Origin: Ctena decussata | Lineage: Eukaryota; Mollusca; Bivalvia; Lucinida; Lucinidae | Assembly: GCA_963989385.1 (NCBI GenBank) | Contig: OZ022499.1 | Location: 37,324,866 to 37,388,865, forward strand | Length of the DNA stretch: 64,000 nt | Reading direction: 5' to 3' | Shown here: piece after piece, positions 1 through 9,586 of the stretch | Layout: each line of letters opens with the position of its first letter | Numbering within the stretch: position 1 is the first letter of the stretch | Program-made: the position numbers and the translations under genes | Notes under the pieces: generated by a model | What the model was told of the DNA's origin: nothing | What the model saw: the letters and a program-made list of their open reading frames with translations, nothing else | Database searches by the model: none

Positions 1-1782
1 AATCTCAAATCAGCTCAAAACAAAATGAAATTTCACTATGATGAAAATGCCAGGGAAAGAGACTTTAAACCTGGAGAGACGGTACTTGCTCTTTTGCCAA
101 TTCCTGGCAGACCTCTGCAGGCCAGATATTATGGCCCTTACACTGTTGACAAAAAGCTCAGTGATGTAAATTATATTATCAACACACCTGGGAGGCGCAA
201 GGAAAAACAGTTATGTCATATTAATATGTTGAAAAAGTACATTGATAGGGATAATTCAGTTGTTTCACCAATAAGTGTAGTAAATTCTGTCCCTCAAGAG
301 CAATCTGAAATGGACTCTGAGGATATGCACTTTATAAAGTCTGATCCCTCATCATCAAAACTCCAGAATTCTGACATCTTAAAGGATCTCGACCAGAAAC
401 TGTCACACCTGGATCCAGTCAAGAGACTTGAACTGAAACAGTTAATTCTTGAATATAAGCACTTATTTCCGGACATTCCAACCAGGACTGACAAAATCTT
501 TCATGATGTTGACATTGATGGCGCAAAGCCTGTGAAGCAACATCCATATAGAATGAACCCTGTGAAGCAACAGTATCTAAAGGAAGAGATTCAATATTTG
601 CTGGACAATGACTTTATTGAACCAAGTCAAAGTGACTGGAGTTCTCCTTGTATTCTGGTGCCAAAACCTGATGGAACTTTTCGCATGTGTACAGACTATC
701 GAAAAGTTAATTCTGTGACTAAAACGGATACATTTCCGATCCCAAGTATTGATGACTGTATTGATCAAATTGGACAAGCCAAATATGTTACTAAATTTGA
801 TCTTCTGAAAGGATTTTGGCAAATTCCTTTGACAGACAGAGCTAAGGAGATTTCGGCATTTGTTACACCAGATGGACTCTATCAGTATTAGGTTATGCCA
901 TTTGGTATGAAAAACTCTCCAGCAACGTTTCAGAGACTTATAAATAGCTTGACATCTGATCTGGGTGATTGTAATGCATATATCGACGACGCAATCATCT
1001 TCAACGATGAATGGAAACTACATCTACAGACTATCAGAGAATTCTTTCAAAGACTTAGTGATGCAAAATTGACAATCAATTTAGCAAAAAGTGAATTCTG
1101 TCATGCAAATTTGACATTTCTAGGACATGTTGTAGGTCAAGGTCAGGTAAAACCTGTAGAAGCTAAAGTAGAGGTTATCTCGGATTTTCCTGTACCTACA
1201 TGCAAAAGACAACTGATGCGCTTTCTTGGTATGGCAGGATATTATAGGAAGTTCTGTAATAACTTCTCTGTAATTGCAGAGCCCTTGACAAATTTACTAG
1301 GTAAAAGAAAGACATATATTTCGAATGAAGACTGTCAAAAGTCCTTTGATAAGCTTAAGGCCATACTTAAGAGTGCTCCAGTTCTCTTAGCACCAGACTT
1401 CAACAGAGCATTTAAAATGGCAGTAGATGCTAGTGACGTTGGTGCAGGCAGTGTTTTGATTCAAGAAGATAATGATGGTGTGGATCACCCTGTTTGTTAC
1501 TTTTCTAAGAAGTTCAACAAACATCAGAGAAATTACTCTACTATTGAAAAAGAGTGTTTATCTCTCATCCTTGTTCTTCAGCAATTTGAAGTGTACTTAT
1601 CTTCTTCAGCCACACCAATTATTGTCTTTAGTGATCACAATCCACTGACCTTCATTCATAAAATGAAGAACAAGAATCAGCGGTTACTCAGGTGGAGTCT
1701 CATGTTGCAGGAGTACAATCTTGACATCAGACACATCAGAGGAAAAGATGATATTATCCCAGATGCACTTTCAAGAGCCTAA
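1..1782 (+). pseudogene. pol: pol fragment: integrase C-terminus, reverse transcriptase, RNase H
   Basis: The frame is already open at base 1 and runs to a TAA at 1780-1782, with a single TAG at 889-891; both halves are in the same frame. The first ~75 residues carry an integrase C-terminal GPY/F-type module (GPYTVDKKL, then LCHINMLKKY). A linker leads into reverse transcriptase: SSPCILVPKPDGTFRMCTDY, KFDLLKGFWQIPL, VMPFGMKNSPATFQ, and the catalytic YIDD about 30 codons after the TAG. RNase H follows (MAVDASDVGAGSVL, STIEKE, FSDHNPLTF) and the protein ends in DALSRA. In the family this polyprotein copies the element's RNA to DNA and integrates it. The TAG falls just before the VMPFG motif inside the palm, so full-length product is not expected without readthrough. 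Otherwise the domains look complete, which suggests a fairly young copy. Confidence 0.9.
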
Positions 1783-1915
1783 ATTTGGCTATTACTACAT
1801 GATGTCTGGACTGGTACTGATATATGTACAGTGTATAAGCATTAAACTACATTTTGTTTCATAATAATTGGTCATATGGCAAAAGAAAGCTTTATTTTAT
1901 AAAACTTTCTTTTCC

Positions 1916-1929
1916 TTGAAGAGGGGAAG
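1916..1929 (+). promoter_or_regulatory. polypurine tract
   Basis: A purine run containing GAGGGGAAG lies immediately before the TG that opens the LTR. In LTR retrotransposons this tract primes plus-strand DNA synthesis. Position and composition fit; function is inferred. Confidence 0.65.
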
Positions 1930-2554
1930 TGTTATGAATATGGTGTTTAATTTGGAGTAAATATTTTCTTTTACCATGATTTTGCAGTTTTTAGATGTTT
2001 ACTAGGTTTGAAATAAACAAGTTGTTTACATTATACTTTAGAACATTCTGGAATAACTATTTTTAGTACTGAGAAAATATTAGACCTTTCTGTTGTAAAC
2101 ATTAAGAATCTTCTGGTATGAAATTATGTCAGAATTGAGTACTTTTTGGTAAGATCTATTTTTGGTTAGTTCCGGAATGTTCCTAGATAGTATATAAAGA
2201 GGACAGATTTTCATTTAGAGGATCTATGTAAAGTTTCATTAGTCTAGAGTTAAATAAGTTATACTGGAATTTAAATATATTGGATTACTTTTGTGACTTT
2301 CATTCTGGGACTATTGGAAATATTCATGTGCTCATACAGACTTTATCTTCTGGGATCAGAAATTATTAAAGGACTTGTGTTTTAAATTCTGAGGGACATT
2401 CAGACTAAAATAAGGTATCGTTAATTTCACATTTTCTTGATTAATTAATGACTGTTTTATTTTGATGTACATGTAAATAAATTTAGTTAAGTTTAAAAAC
2501 AGGCTTGTTGCTGGTTTACTTCCATCTTTTTGTTACCACTGCCAGGTCGTAACA
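1930..2554 (+). repeat. 3' LTR
   Basis: The proposed 625-bp LTR starts TGTTA after the purine tract and ends TAACA, giving short inverted ends. It contains a TATA-like TATATAAAG at 2191-2199 and an AATAAA at 2476-2481. The matching 5' LTR is outside the window, so the boundaries rest only on the TG...CA ends and the purine tract. Confidence 0.6.
2191..2199 (+). promoter_or_regulatory. TATA box-like sequence in LTR
   Basis: TATATAAAG lies 261 bp into the LTR, a usual place for the U3 core promoter. No start site can be read from sequence alone. Confidence 0.4.
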
Positions 2555-2590
2555 AAGGCCAGCACGCTAACCACTGCACTATACCCCAAT
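2555..2590 (-). other. tRNA-like 5' half next to the LTR end
   Basis: Read on the minus strand, the DNA just outside the LTR holds TATAGTGCAGTGGTTAGCG, which resembles a Pol III A box and D-arm. The tRNA-like stretch stops where the LTR begins and no matching second half is seen. It may be a SINE head or tRNA gene interrupted by the retrotransposon. Confidence 0.35.
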
Positions 2591-2789
2591 CCACAAAAAG
2601 CCTGTGACATTATTGTAAAGGTTGTATATGACCCTGACATTAAGGTACAGTATTGTAAGCATTCGGGGGATTAGATCTCACATGATAGAAAATATTTCAG
2701 TCATGACAAGCATTAGAATGCTGACAGGTACCAGCACTTTTGCACCCATTGAATCTATCTCTATGACGTTCACCTTTACTATAATGATT

Positions 2790-3489
2790 AATTGTGAAGC
2801 TATATGAGAATCCATTGATAAATGTGGGCGCTAGAGCGATGACAAAGTTTTTCTAAAAATATTCATAGTGACCTTGACTTTGAGCCCAGCATCCTGGAAG
2901 TCAAACTTGCTCGAGATATTGTCATACCCTACATTTGTGTGAAGTTATAAAATCCATGGAGAAATGTAGGCGCTAGAGCGATGACAAAGTTTTTCTAAAA
3001 AAAGCCACAGTAACCTTGACTTTGAGCCCGGCACCCTGAAAGTCGAACTTGTTCCAGATATTGTCATGCCCTACATTTGTGTGAAGTAATCCATTGAGAA
3101 ATATAGGTGCTAGAGCGCTGACAAAGTTTTTCTAAAAATATTCACAGTGACCTTGACCTTGGGCGCAGCATCCTGAAAGTCAAAGCTGCTCGGGATATTG
3201 TCATGCCCTACATTTGTGTGAAGTTATTTTAAAATCCGTTGAGAAATGTAGGCGCTAGAGCGCTGACAAAGTTTTTCTAAATATAGTCACAGTGACCTTG
3301 ACCTTGGGCGCAGCACCCTGAAAGTCGAACTTGCTCGAGATATTGTCATGCCCTACATTTGTGTGAAGTTATTTTAAAATCCCTTGAGAAATGTAAGCGC
3401 TAGAATGATGACAAAAGGTGAACATACATACGTACGTACGTACGAGACAAAACCTATATCCCCTCGCCACTTCGTGGTGCGAGGGGATA
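2790..3489. mobile_element. non-autonomous element with ~142-bp tandem core and terminal hairpin
   Basis: About 4.5 tandem units of ~140-145 bp are anchored on GCGCTAGAGCG (near 2828, 2967, 3107, 3250 and 3398). Units also carry GTGACCTTGAC and CTACATTTGTGTGAAGTTA. The array is followed by a short ACGT microsatellite (3424-3444) and a strong hairpin. Tandem core, microsatellite and terminal hairpin together recall bivalve pearl-type and Helentron-derived non-autonomous elements; that assignment is an inference. The left end was not located. Confidence 0.65.
3457..3489. other. terminal hairpin of the 2.8-3.5 kb element
   Basis: TATCCCCTCG pairs perfectly with CGAGGGGATA, and an inner CCAC/GTGG extends the fold. 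A related hairpin closes the element at 38.7-39.2 kb. Confidence 0.75.
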
Positions 3490-3865
3490 ATTATAGCTGT
3501 ATATCCGCGGGTCAGATAATCAACTCTTCCTGATTCCTAATTTTATAAATATACACATTGTAGCTTGGATTGGTCGACAAACATGACTTTAACTCCTAGG
3601 GTGAAAATAGTTGATTGGATGTTAAAGAAAGAAACGGAAAGAGATATGCACTATGCTACATAATTAAACACTTTGCCGCGAAATAATGGTCGTTCAGACA
3701 GAGAATTTTATAAACATAATCACGAGCCAGATGGTCACTATATATACTGTACCACACACACAGACACACAAAATTTGCATTTAATCCCTAGGATCCGTTC
3801 TTAAATGAATTCTACCCATCAACTATGAATGATGTTATATATGATATAAAACCAGAAAACCAATT
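3490..3865. other. no gene seen
   Basis: AT-rich DNA without a convincing reading frame, RNA gene or repeat beyond a short CA-rich run near 3755-3770. Confidence 0.5.
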
Positions 3866-4323
3866 GTACTGTCGAACCTCTCTCTGCAATGGCCAACATC
3901 CGTAACAGACAAAAACTGGCTGTTGTAGAGAGGTGGCTGTTGTTCGGAGGGTTTGACTCTCGGGCGGCTTGCAGTTCGTTTTTGACCACTGAGTACCAGT
4001 AAAGCAATATTTTAATAATGTATATGTCTGCAAATATAAATATGTTGTGCCATCTTCACATTTATCATGAATATACATTATTGCTATAAGCTCATAAGTA
4101 ACAAACCGTAAAATGAAAAAGAATCGTACTCCACAAAAACAAACTGACCGTTACAGAGGTAACTATGATTGTTTTTCATCGAAAACTGCGACCGCTGACC
4201 GGTAAAGAGAGGTGACCGCTGGTGAGAGGTGAAAATATAGGAAATACAACCAGAAATTGAAGTGACCGTTCTTAAGAGGTGACCGTCGGTGGGAGGTGAC
4301 CGTTACGGGAGGTTGGACTGTAC
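3866..4323. mobile_element. MITE, ~458 bp
   Basis: The ends are inverted: GTACTGTCGAACCTC on the left and, reverse-complemented, GTACAGTCCAACCTC on the right (13 of 15 match). The right half repeats AGAGGTGACCG-like words as subterminal repeats. No transposase frame is present, so it would depend on a transposase from elsewhere. Superfamily not assigned. Confidence 0.55.
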
Positions 4324-4770
4324 TATCAACTTTTTTCAGAACAGCAGTTAGTTATATTGCAGTAACATACCGATTTTGCCCCATCAAAAATTGCCTATTC
4401 CCAATAAATTCATGCATTGTACTAGTGTGAATGTTTATGTGAAAACAAAATTTTGTTGTAACTAAAAGGTGAAATCAGTTAAAAATTCCCCAATAGAATT
4501 GATCAATTACCTCGTCTGGGTTAAGAAAAGGCCGTCATGTTTCAAATCCCCATTCTCTGGGCGTCTCCAACATCTCAGCTATGTTCTGTGTACTGCAAGG
4601 TATTGTAGACTTACTCTTTTTTTGCAGAAATATCTGCAAAATTGAGGAGTCCACCATGCCTTGTGTCAACAAAGGTCAACATAGGACCGTGAACCTGATC
4701 CGATAGGCCCCGTTTTGGACGATTTGATCACCTAGGCCCCGTTATGCCACCCACCGTGAGCTTACTGTAC
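4324..4770. other. no gene seen
   Basis: No supported feature; probable intergenic or intronic DNA downstream of the exon candidate on the minus strand. Confidence 0.5.
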
Positions 4771-5009
4771 CTCTTCATAATCAGGTGTCAGAACAATGAA
4801 CGGAAAGTTAACATCATGTAGCTGTGACTCAAAATCATCTTTATCCTTGGCATCAAAAGTACCAACATTCTCTGAGAGTCGCTGACAAGTCAGGAAGCTG
4901 ATAATACTGTTGTTGCCCTCTGTGTTCACCTGTATGTCTGGAAGGTAGCCGTCCGTGTTGACAAACCGAATCTCAGGGACTGTTCTGTTCACATATGCCT
5001 CTGTAAACC
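4771..5009 (-). CDS. candidate internal exon, unidentified protein
   Basis: An open minus-strand stretch of ~79 codons is bordered upstream by a pyrimidine-rich acceptor (TTTTATACACGAACCAG). It ends at a possible donor (GAG before GTACAG), with an alternative CA before GTAAGC a few bases on. The translation begins FTEAYVNRTVPEIRF and contains NTDGYLPDIQVNTEG and DVNFPFIVLTPDYEE. Composition looks like real protein rather than shadow. The upstream intron would be phase 1 (two bases complete a split codon). I do not recognise the family. It could belong to the same minus-strand gene as the 12.6-kb exon, but nothing in the sequence proves that. Confidence 0.5.
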
Positions 5010-5776
5010 CTGGTTCGTGTATAAAAGACAGAGTAAACAGCCGTGAGTAACTGAAATTATGCTAAAAATGAACTAAGATGAGTGGATACCTTTCGGAGGG
5101 AGCAGCTCTGTCATTTTCATATTGCAGTCCCTATTCTCTTAAACGAAAGAAATTGATCCGCTTAGTGGATCTTTTTCATTTAAGACATTATCGCCTTTTT
5201 CACTATATTTGGCACACACAAGAACAGACCCTTGCCACGCCTATGTATGGAGTATTTTATTACTTATGTTATGGAAATGTTTTTCAGGTGCATAAATGAT
5301 TTGTTTAGCTACGCGACGATATATAATATGCCTATAGCTGAAAGGTATCTCGTGGGAACAAATAATGGTGCCAAAAAGTCAGTTTTTTTCATTGTTATGC
5401 TGTTGCACTTCAATTTGAGGCATTTTCAACAAGAAAATGCATTGTTTTAATCCAATTTTATGCTTAAAGACTGCTAAACATTTGCTGTAAAAATTATTAA
5501 AGATCAAAACATTTTTATTTCGTTAAGTTTCGACTCTTAATGACCGAATAGTAGAGTTTACTGCAAACAGCTTCCTTCGTTATGCATTTGTACATTTTGG
5601 CATTCTCTACTTTATCTGTTTGCTAAATATATCAAAATATGTACAACATCTGATTAATGAGTTTAGAATCATATATTAGGCATATACTATACAAATATGA
5701 CAGAATAAAAGCGTGTGAGATGAAAACCTAGAAAATGATATTTCCTCCTATCAGGGTCCTGAATGGATGAAAATTC
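5010..5776. other. no gene seen
   Basis: AT-rich DNA. The short plus-strand open frames here show no domain or splice support. Confidence 0.5.
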
Positions 5777-6419
5777 TGTAGTGTCCGCAACACTCTGTTT
5801 ATACAGAGCTACAGATGAATTACAGAACAAATTCATTGTTGTGCTGAAATGGCATTACAGCATATCAGTCCACAACAAAAATATTTCGCTTCGACCAAAA
5901 GCTTTGCTTTTGGCAGCCCAATGAATGTGTCCGCAACACTGTAGTGTCCGCGACGCAAACTTCAGCTATATAATAAATTACAATATAATGAGATAGTTTC
6001 ATTCATCATTGCATTAATAGGTTCAAATGATTGTTTTATATTAAGTTTACTAAAATATTTGGTAATAAACACATAATTTTTCATATGATAATGATAAAAC
6101 TGAAAAAAAATATTTTCACTTTATATGGCTCAAATATCAAATGAAGCTATTTCTTGTCTACACAGTATATCTAACTAAGAAATAATTGACATAGTATCAG
6201 TTTAAACTGAAAAATATGCTTGAAATATGTATTAAACTGAATATATAGCATTATAGCAGTTTTGTTTGTGTTTCGGACACCACAAAGTAAATCATATATG
6301 AATGTCAGGTGTTCATAACTTTCAGAACCGAAAATGGCCAAAACAACATTTAAAACTACAAGCACAGTGGCAGCCTAAACTATATTTACCAAAGTGTAAT
6401 GCAATCATGTAAAAGTGTT

Positions 6420-7025
6420 AGGAATATGACACAAAATCACTGAATCATGAAATATAAGTCACACTGACATACTGTTAGTATGAGGTCTTACAATGTCATC
6501 CCAATGCAATAACCCATGTATGATGAATCCCTAACATAGTGTTAGAGACATTGACTAAAATCACTGGACCATGAAATATAGGTCACACTGACTAACAGTT
6601 AGTATGAAGTCACTCAAACTGTCAGCCCAAACCATTAACCCAAGTATAATGCAAATCAACAAAATAGTGCTAGAAATATGACACAAAATTTTTGGACCAT
6701 AAAATAATAGGTCACTCTGACCAACGATTAGTATGAGGTAAATCACAGTGTCAGCCCAAACCATAGACCCATGTATAAAGATCCATGTTATAATGTTACA
6801 AGTATGAAATAAAATCACTGGACCCTGAAATATAGGTCACACTGACCTACAATAGTATTAGTATGAGGTCACTCATAGCGTTAGCCGAAACTATTTACCC
6901 AAATATAAGGTAAATCCATGAGGTCAAACAGTGGCTCATACTGACTTTTTATCTCAAGTTATCATGTTCGTACATCTAATAGTCTTCAGGATATTATAAG
7001 GCAAAATCACTGGACCATTAAATAT
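6420..7025. repeat. ~125-bp tandem array, about five diverged units
   Basis: Units recur around CACTGGACCATGAAATATAG-like words at about 6441, 6565, 6693, 6818 and 7011, each followed by GTCACACTGAC and TTAGTATGAGGT. Units differ by substitutions and small indels, so the array is old. No coding potential. Confidence 0.7.
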
Positions 7026-7039
7026 AGCTCATGGCCAGA

Positions 7040-7640
7040 TATGCATCACTGCCTTCAGTAGATCTTTCTAGTTGTTCCAGTGTAGCAAGTTCGAAGACTC
7101 TTATCTCTTGTGGTTACTCAGAAACACTGCTAAATGCAACAGGTGCATATTTTCCCATGTTCAGTCATTGGTGAAATATACCGTATTCGACTTATTTAGT
7201 GTACATGCCCCTATAAGCGCATATCATGGTAGTTTTGAACCATATGACTATATGTATAAGCGCACATATTTTTACTGGTTTGTCCCATTGTTTGCTAGTT
7301 TACAAGACCCCAAAAAGCAACAAAATCTTTAATGTTTCATTTGTAAAGCTTCGGTATCCTTCTATGACCATAAGCCACTTTTCTTCTGTTTAACCTTTAA
7401 ATTTGTTTCCTTCAATATAATCATAAATCGTTGAAATTGCATCGTTGCTTTCAGTACATCTTCCCCAGATGTATCTATGGAGCAGTTTTGAAAAACTACC
7501 CCTTTAGGTTACTTAGAAAGTATGCTAAATGCAACAGGTTAATATTTTGTTCTATGTCCAATCCTCGATGAAATCAAGGACATGGCCCTGATATACTGTG
7601 ATAGGCATCGCTGCTTTCAGTGGATCTTCCCCGTAATTTG
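7040..7640. repeat. diverged direct repeats
   Basis: CATCACTGCCTTCAGTAGAT at about 7044 recurs in altered form near 7441 and 7606. A second shared word, TGCTAAATGCAACAGGT, occurs near 7128 and 7524. Probably remnants of one old duplicated repeat. Confidence 0.45.
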
Positions 7641-9347
7641 TAGATGTTTCTGACGGATAAGTAAAGATCATATGAATAAAATATGATGCATCATTTGTTA
7701 AATGCATTAAGAAGGCATTTAGAGCTATTTGTTAAACAAACACACTTAATTAAGGTATACATCTTTGTTAAATATCCAAGTTTTATTCTAGGACTTACTG
7801 ACAGGCCATTAAATTTTAGATATTATCATCAGACACAATGTGACAATATTTATTACGGTAGATAGTAAGATACTAGTTCATGAACAACAGCAGGCAATAA
7901 ATAAGGACTAAATTTGAATGCAACATTATTGGTTTCCATGCACTCAAGTACAAAGAGTCCACATATATGTAATGATGCCGAAAAATGCAAGAACATATAA
8001 TGCAAGTTTGCCTTTACTATGAGAAAATTTCCTATAACATTTTAATATAGTTAAACAGTAAATAATATACAGTTGATAGAAAGTATCTGGCTGGTTGTCA
8101 GCAGAAGTGTTTGGTCCAAAAACTGGCGACAACTGGTTGTCAACAGACCATTTTGGTCCAAAAAGTCAGGTGACAAGTTCACTACCGGTTGTAAGTAGAC
8201 CTGGCCTTAAATTTTTTAGTTTCACATCCTGGTAATGATGACTGGTTAACAGAAAATATGCAAAACAGTGCTTTTATAGGTATTAAACTTTCCTTGATTC
8301 AATTTTAAGTGAAAACATCATGGCTTTTATTGAACTTTATTTCTGGCTTTATTTAATCAGAATCAGATGCGCTGTTTTGTCTGAAAATGTAGTGTCCGCA
8401 ACTGAAACAGGCTGCTGTTTAACCTTTGATTTACAAGTTGTCTGTTATTGTTCTTAGAATTTCTTTGTTAATTTCTCAAAAAAAAAAAGTGTGTTTGAAT
8501 TATGTGAGAACATGAAATGAATACTGTCTACTAGAATGCAGTGCCAGTTTCCTATGTTTGTGTAGACTGATTCAAATTTTATGCTTCACATGAAATTTTT
8601 TTGCCGGCTATAAATACCGGTATCTAAAAATGCTATTTACAAATAATAAAGTATCAATTAAGATTATGTGTGCATACCAAACTTATAACAAATTGAAATA
8701 GAATTTTCCTGCTGTTTCTAAGCACATAATTAAAAATGCTAGTTTTGCATGGGAACTGTAGTGTCCGCAACAAAAAATGTTCTTTCTTTGACTGTGATTC
8801 ACAAATAAATTTGTAGTTCAACGCCAAAGATTACTTTCTCCTTTTTATTAATACCCTCTGGCTGATGAAGTAATGTGCATGGCTTCAAACAAGGCTGCAT
8901 ACTGATAAAATAGGCAGATTCTAACTAAGAACATCAGATTTGTCATCAAAAATACTAATGTTTGAGTTGCATAAAATACATATGAAATGTTGAAGAAATG
9001 GTGCGAAGTGCTATCATAAATTAGAGTTAGGATGTAGTTAAATAAATTTCAACTCACAGAACAAAATTTGACAAGGTTATCTTGAAAAAAGTCATGCATA
9101 ACAATAGTTGATTTGTAGTGTTCGCAACAGCTTTACCCAATGTTATGAAGAGAGCTGTAACTTTTTAATGACTTGAGATCCAACCGAAAACTCTAGGACA
9201 ATATGCTCACATAATATACGATTGTGTAAAAATAGAACACTTTCACACACGATCAACTTCATTTTTCACCCTCAAGTGCAACATACCGGTGCCAAATATA
9301 GTGAAAAGGGCGCATGAATAGACCCCTAGCTAACCTGATACCATAAC
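7641..9347. other. no gene seen
   Basis: Apart from three of the dispersed TGTAGTGTCCGCAAC motifs, no supported feature. Confidence 0.5.
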
Positions 9348-9586
9348 TGAGCCGCGACACAACAAAACCAACAAAGTGGCATATGCACCCAGCGAACTAT
9401 AAGATGAGCTTAGGCATCCGCCCAGTCTGACCACAGTCTTTGTTGAACGCTTAAAGTGTAGCTAAGGGTCTAGGCTACTTCCATGCCGACACCGAATACT
9501 CTGATCACACTGGGCGGATGCCCAGGCTGATCTTAGTCTCCGCTGGGCGCACATGCCACTTTGTTGGTTTGTCGTGTCGCGGTTCA
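9348..9586. mobile_element. MITE family A, copy 1 (239 bp)
   Basis: The left end TGAGCCGCGACACAACAAAA and the right end (CGTGTCGCGGTTCA) are long inverted repeats. Internally CATCCGCCCAGTCTGA mirrors CACTGGGCGGATGCCCAG. Five more copies occur in the window. There is no coding frame, so it is a non-autonomous DNA element or foldback repeat. Confidence 0.75.

Larger units (their letters stand above)
1..2554 (+). mobile_element. Ty3/gypsy LTR retrotransposon, Gmr1-like, 3' portion
   Basis: The window opens inside an LTR retrotransposon. Seen here are the end of integrase, reverse transcriptase, RNase H, a purine-rich tract and a 3' LTR. The gag, protease and most of integrase, with the 5' LTR, lie upstream of the window. 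Integrase comes before reverse transcriptase, the order described for Gmr1-like members of Ty3/gypsy, whereas typical Ty3/gypsy elements have integrase last. The pol has one in-frame stop, so this copy is probably inactive. Confidence 0.85.
5777..9128 (+). repeat. six dispersed copies of a TGTAGTGTCCGCAAC motif
   Basis: The 15-mer occurs at 5777-5791, 8388-8402 and 8757-8771. Near-copies lie at 5927-5939 (first bases missing), 5940-5954 (one change) and 9114-9128 (one change). All are on the same strand, although the surrounding sequence differs. Two copies abut at 5927-5954. Chance recurrence of a 15-mer in 3.4 kb is very unlikely. Nature unknown. Confidence 0.7.
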
